From Arthonia radiata (lineage: Eukaryota; Ascomycota; Arthoniomycetes; Arthoniales; Arthoniaceae): 64,000 bases of DNA. The stretch covers positions 658,749 through 722,748 of the forward strand of contig PSQN01000007.1 in NCBI GenBank assembly GCA_002989075.1, written 5' to 3'. The translations under genes and the position numbers were made by a program. The notes under the pieces are model-generated. The model ran no database searches. It saw only the letters and a program-made list of their open reading frames with translations, and was not told the DNA's origin. Numbering within the stretch: the stretch's first letter is position 1; every line of letters starts with the position of its first letter. Shown here in pieces: positions 59,961 to 64,000 of the stretch.

Positions 59961-62900
59961 AGCTACTTCGTTTTTAGTAGTATTCTATAGTTATTTACTT
60001 TAAAGAGGATAATAGCTATATTAGACATAAAACAGAGTTATTTTTATTATATCGTTTTTTGTATTATTATACGCGGCCTACGCTATTAGTAATAATTATA
60101 CTTAGTCGTTTTACTAGTAGTTAATATATACTTAAAGATACTATTTTAGTATTTAATTTGTTCTTTCGGTCTGTTTATTGGTCTATAAATAGATTAGAGT
60201 AGATATTTTCTGTTTTATTTCTAATTATTGTATTAGAGATATCTAAAATCGTAGGACAAATTTTTAATCTCTGTCTAAGACGATTCTTTGTAATTATCTA
60301 TAGTTAGTTAGAATAATTTAAAGAAATGTATATACTAATTACTCTAAATTACTAGCTTCTTTGTAAGATATAAAGTATATATACTTCGTTAGTTTATTGT
60401 ATATAACTAAAATAGTATTATAAGCTACTTTTATAAGCAGATCCTTAGAAAATAGTAATTTAGTAATAAAGTTTAGTAAAACTATATACTATAGTTTTTT
60501 AGATATTTTTAGTAGTTGTAGCTTACCGTATAGTAAATATTTTAGATACTTAATTCTTGCGTATATATTATATTCTTAGATATAATTTTTAACGTAGTGT
60601 TGGATTCTTGGGATATAATAGATTCTTATAATTTTTTTAATAGTATTGTCGATTTCTTTATGTTTCTTTGTCGAGTTATTGTAAAAGTCGCTAATAATGT
60701 ATTAAATTAGATTTCTCGAAATATAGCTTTTTTCTTAAAATTTATAGTAGTCTTTGTTATTCTTTATTAGTCCTAGATATTGCTTTTCGTTCTTTTAGTA
60801 CGTTTTAAGGTTAATTAGAATATCTAAGATTTAGCTGTATGGTTTAATAACAAACTTAGTTGTTATAGCTAGTTAATTGTATCTAATCTTGTTGTTATAT
60901 TCTTAAAATATTGTGTGTTCGACGTGTTTCTTATTATTAAGGTAGTTTAGTCGTTAGCTAAGAGCATTTACTCTATTATTTTTAAAACCTTTCTTATAGA
61001 TAATAATAAAGTTGTATAAAGCTATAGTTTCTAACTATCTAACTTATTTGCAGTTAAGTTTCTTTATCGTTATAAAGTAAGTTAGATTTTTATAGTTTAT
61101 ATATACTATAATTGTATAGTTTGCTTCTTTTAAATAAGCTTGTTAAGTTTTGAATACTGCTATAATAGCTAAAAGCTCTTTATTATAGATATTGTAGTTT
61201 TATTTTATAAATAATATCTATTTTAAGTAGAAAGCTACTGGTCTAAGCTTTCTTTTTTTATTATTTTAACTTATATATACTCTAATTGTATAGTCTAACG
61301 CATCTATTTTTATAATAATTAGTAAATTAGAGTTAAATATTGCTAATATAGGTTTAATCTTAAAGGCTTCTTTAAGTTCTTTAAATATTAATTATTCTTT
61401 TTACGTCTAAGAGAATTCTATCGATTATTTTATTTATTAAGACAGTAGTACTATAATTCGGCTAAAGTTAAATATCTATTACTTATAGTAGTTAGTAAAA
61501 TTAAGAAACTATTGTAGTTATTATATATTCTTTTGCGTAGACTATATTAAAACAGATTAAATCTTTAAATCTTTAAATCTTTTATTTAGAGACCGTACTC
61601 AGTAATTATAAATCTAAGAAATTTAACAGATTATTAGTAAAACTAAGTTTTCTCGATATTAATTTATAAATTGATACGCGCTAATCTTTCTAATACCTTT
61701 TTAATATATTTTTTATATTCTTTTAGTATACAGCTATATACTAAGATATCGTTTAGATAAGTAGTTATAAATATATCTAGATAATTACTAAGTATGTTGT
61801 TAATTAATTTTTAAAATAATACTAGTACGTTTATTAGTTTAAAGAGTATAACGCAATACTTAAAAAGTCTGTATTTAGTATAAAAAGCTGTTTTCTATTC
61901 TTTACCTTTCTTTATATAGATTAGATTATAAGCTTCTTGTAGGTTAAACTTAGTAAACTACTATACGTTATAGAGTCGATCTATAATTTTGTCGATATAT
62001 AGTAACGAATATCGATTCTTAATAGTTACTCTATTTAACTGTCTATAATCTATATAAAGTTGTAGTTTACTATTCTTCTTAGATATAAAGAGTATTAAAT
62101 ATCCGGCCGATAATTTTAAATCTTAAATAAAATCTTTCTTAAGGTTTTTATTAAAATAGTTGTAGAGCGCTTAATTTTCTGCTTTTAATAGAGAGTATAT
62201 TAAACTAAGTATTAGCGTTTTACCTTTTTATAAAGATATTATATAATCTTACAGTTTATATTCTAAAAGAGCTAAGTTTAACTTAGCTTTCTTAAATAAG
62301 TATCGGAATTAATTATATTTCTCTAGTATCTTAGTAATTAACTAAGTACTAGTCGTCGTATAGAATTATTAGCGTATAGTTGTTTTTTATCTATACTTAT
62401 ATATAGTTAGCTATAGACAAGATACTGCGGTAGACTTCTCTTATAAGATATTCGGTTATTAAAATATAGTAGTATCTACTTATATAAGTTCTTTATTACG
62501 CTTCTTATTTTTACTACTAAAAATAGCTTATAGAGTATCTATTTTATAGAACGACTCTTATTTAGAGTACTTATATTTAGTAAAGAGGAGCTTTTTAGTT
62601 CTCTAATCTACTTTTAGATTATATTATTGTAATTAAAATATACCTAGTATAGTATAGTACTAGTTAATATTTATAATATTATAAGTAATTTCTTTTTAAT
62701 AGTTCTCTATTATTATATCTATTAGTAAAGTCTTATAGTCGACTCTTTCCTCTGTTCCTTAAAATTTAGATAGTATATAGAGTAATTTCTTCTTTTATAT
62801 TTATATTTAGTACTCTTTAATATAGCGTATTAAAATAAAGTTACTTATTACGCCTAAATTAATTATAATTTTAATATTTCTATTGTTTATTGTTATCTAA

Positions 62901-63112
62901 GTATATAGATATATTCTATAAGTAGCTAAGCTTATATAAAGCTAGATTCTTAGAAAGTCTAACTATTAAATAAGCCGGTACTACTACCCTTAAAGCAGTC
63001 GGTTTAGTCTTTTTTCTGTTAATTGTATACGTTTTAGAGTATTTTAAGTACTAAAATCTATTGTTAGTTAATTTACTATAGAAATTCCTGTATTAAATAT
63101 CTTAGTACTACT

Positions 63113-63618
63113 TGTTGGAAATTAACCAACTAGCTGGTTAGCCAGAACCCTCAGTGGCCCGGAGTATTGGACAGGTCCTACCAGCTGTCCCGGCCTAGAA
63201 TAGAACAAGCCTTTTACCTAAAGGATCGGGCCTAGTAGCCCGGGCCTAGGACAAAAAGGAGCATTGCACGACCCGTCTTAGACAGCTGGCCCGTAGTCTA
63301 AGACAACACGGGATAGACTGAGACTAACAGTTTTAGATAGACGGAATTACCGTCTTGTGCGGTAAGTTACGGGTTATCTGGCCCCTATCAAAAGAACAGA
63401 TATCTAGTAAGTCCTGCACGGGCCGCTAGACTTAGATATATAAGCTAGGATCCCTCTAGAGGATTCTAGCTAACAAGACAGACAACACAACAACAGCTTC
63501 TCTTTGTTACTGAGTATTGTACCTGTAACAAGCCTAAGTATTGCACTAGTCCCAAGCTAGTCTCGTCTTCCTACTCTTTGTAGTAGTATCCTTCTTCTTC
63601 CCTGCACCCTTTTTAACA
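63113..63618 (+). repeat. Solo LTR, Copia-type, target duplication CTACT
   Basis: A 506-base sequence starting TGTTGGAAATTAACC and ending CCCTTTTTAACA, flanked by CTACT at 63,108-63,112 and 63,619-63,623. It is strikingly GC-richer than the J sequence around it, so it is a late insertion. No internal region remains. Its relative is at 12,019-12,527 in the opposite orientation. Confidence 0.88.
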
Positions 63619-64000
63619 CTACTTTTATTATAATATCTAGTTAGTTATTTACGATCTCTACTTAAATTATACAACTATTGCTAGTTAAAACTTATTGTAT
63701 CTGTAGGTTGTGTATTGTTAGTTAAAGATATTAGTACTAACTATATAATTTTAAACTTCTAATAAGGTAGTCTACTAGTCGTTGTAAGTATAAGTAAATA
63801 TATTTTAGAATATCGTTAATATCTTTATTAGCGCTTAACTTTCTATTATAGAAGGTTAACTAATAAAGTCTCTATATTATTTCTTTCTAATAGATTAGAG
63901 TTTATTCTTTTTAGTTAGTATTGTCTTTAACAAAGAATTTTGTACCATTAAAATCTATATTCTTGTCTTTAAGTCGTTATCTTATTTATAACGCGTTATA

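Larger units (their letters stand above)
14632..64000 (+). mobile_element. Element G: Ty3/Gypsy retrotransposon, 196-base LTR family, outer host of the nest (3' end outside window)
   Basis: G's own sequence is in pieces at 14,632-16,685, 33,430-35,012 and 50,374-51,507. The rest of the span is made of elements F, H and J and their own inserts. The 5' LTR is 14,632-14,827. Gag would start at an ATG at 14,971. The second piece resumes in pol with reverse transcriptase and the third covers late RT/RNase H to integrase. The pieces are collinear with H (35,013-50,373) of the same family, which confirms the reconstruction. Every frame is broken by RIP-type stops. The RT active site reads YIDN near 34,270 instead of YxDD. 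The 3' LTR must lie beyond the window, so no target duplication can be checked. Confidence 0.75.
51508..64000 (-). mobile_element. Element J: chromodomain Ty3/Gypsy, minus strand, 5' end outside window
   Basis: 3' LTR is 51,508-51,956, then the antisense gene and integrase to 53,242. Element K interrupts it. J resumes at 59,961 with integrase, then RNase H around 61,100-61,400, RT around 61,500-62,100 (active site YLND near 61,750) and protease near 62,850-62,950. It is interrupted again by the Copia-type solo LTR at 63,113-63,618, then continues into gag to the window end. It was inserted into G after CTTAT (51,503-51,507); the right-hand duplication is not visible. LTR type matches K. All frames are dead. 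Confidence 0.82.

Noticed and set aside
9597-64000. AT-rich block considered as a centromere
   Set aside because: Composition and transposon nesting fit, but nothing in the sequence distinguishes a centromere from any other RIPped island; chromatin data would be needed.
1-64000. tRNA, rRNA, CRISPR array or telomere repeat
   Set aside because: None was recognised on either strand. The regularly spaced repeats seen are LTRs and simple repeats.

Overview
The window is nuclear DNA of a filamentous ascomycete (Pezizomycotina). A Dothideomycete is my guess only. The evidence is short introns of 50 to 96 bases with GT...AG ends, fungal-type gene families, and an abrupt change near base 9,597. Before that point the DNA is ordinary gene-rich sequence. 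After it the DNA is extremely AT-rich and full of C-to-T damage of the kind left by repeat-induced point mutation (RIP): TAG and TAA where Gln or Trp codons are expected, Cys turned to Tyr, TG...CA ends turned to TA...TA.

Bases 1-9,596 hold five genes. These are a 5'-truncated ABCC-type ABC transporter (+), a two-exon short-chain dehydrogenase (-), a three-exon F-box/Cys-rich protein (-), a two-exon thiol methyltransferase-like protein (+), and an OTU-domain deubiquitinase-like protein (-) whose stop codon lies 20 bases from that of the methyltransferase. The F-box and methyltransferase genes are divergent. The stretch 3,393-4,523 has no gene I can call with confidence.

Bases 9,597-64,000 are a nest of LTR retrotransposons, resolved here from LTR pairs and 5-base target-site duplications. 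A Gypsy element with 196-base LTRs (G, +) starts at 14,632 and runs past the window end. It is split by F (-, 16,686-33,429), by H (+, 35,013-50,373, same family as G) and by J (-, from 51,508 past the end). F itself contains C (-, 21,649-28,799), a solo LTR (31,392-31,848) and the remains of a second related element beginning at 18,507. H contains A (+, 41,215-48,557), the best-preserved element. J contains K (+, 53,243-59,960) and a Copia-type solo LTR (63,113-63,618). A second copy of that solo LTR sits at 12,019-12,527. A, C, F, J and K are chromodomain-bearing Ty3/Gypsy elements with clearly related pol genes.

The most interesting observation is a gene on the antisense strand of these chromodomain elements, between the end of pol and the 3' LTR. 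It is visible in six copies. Exon 1 is 124 bases in every copy, followed by an intron of 48-52 bases. In the four copies with an intact 3' end that is not lengthened (A, C, J, K), exon 2 is exactly 368 bases, giving 163 codons plus stop. Exon 1 encodes six cysteine positions spaced C-x2-C-x6-C-x8-C-x2-C-x6-C, the spacing of a Zn(II)2Cys6 cluster, although most copies now have Tyr at several of them. Exon 2 encodes a basic, probable coiled-coil stretch and ends with a conserved PSGLS motif. Sequence type of this gene co-varies with the U3 part of the LTR while pol stays conserved. The unrelated-LTR element H also has an antisense Cys-rich reading frame in the same place. All function is inference: the copies here are damaged and no expression can be seen.
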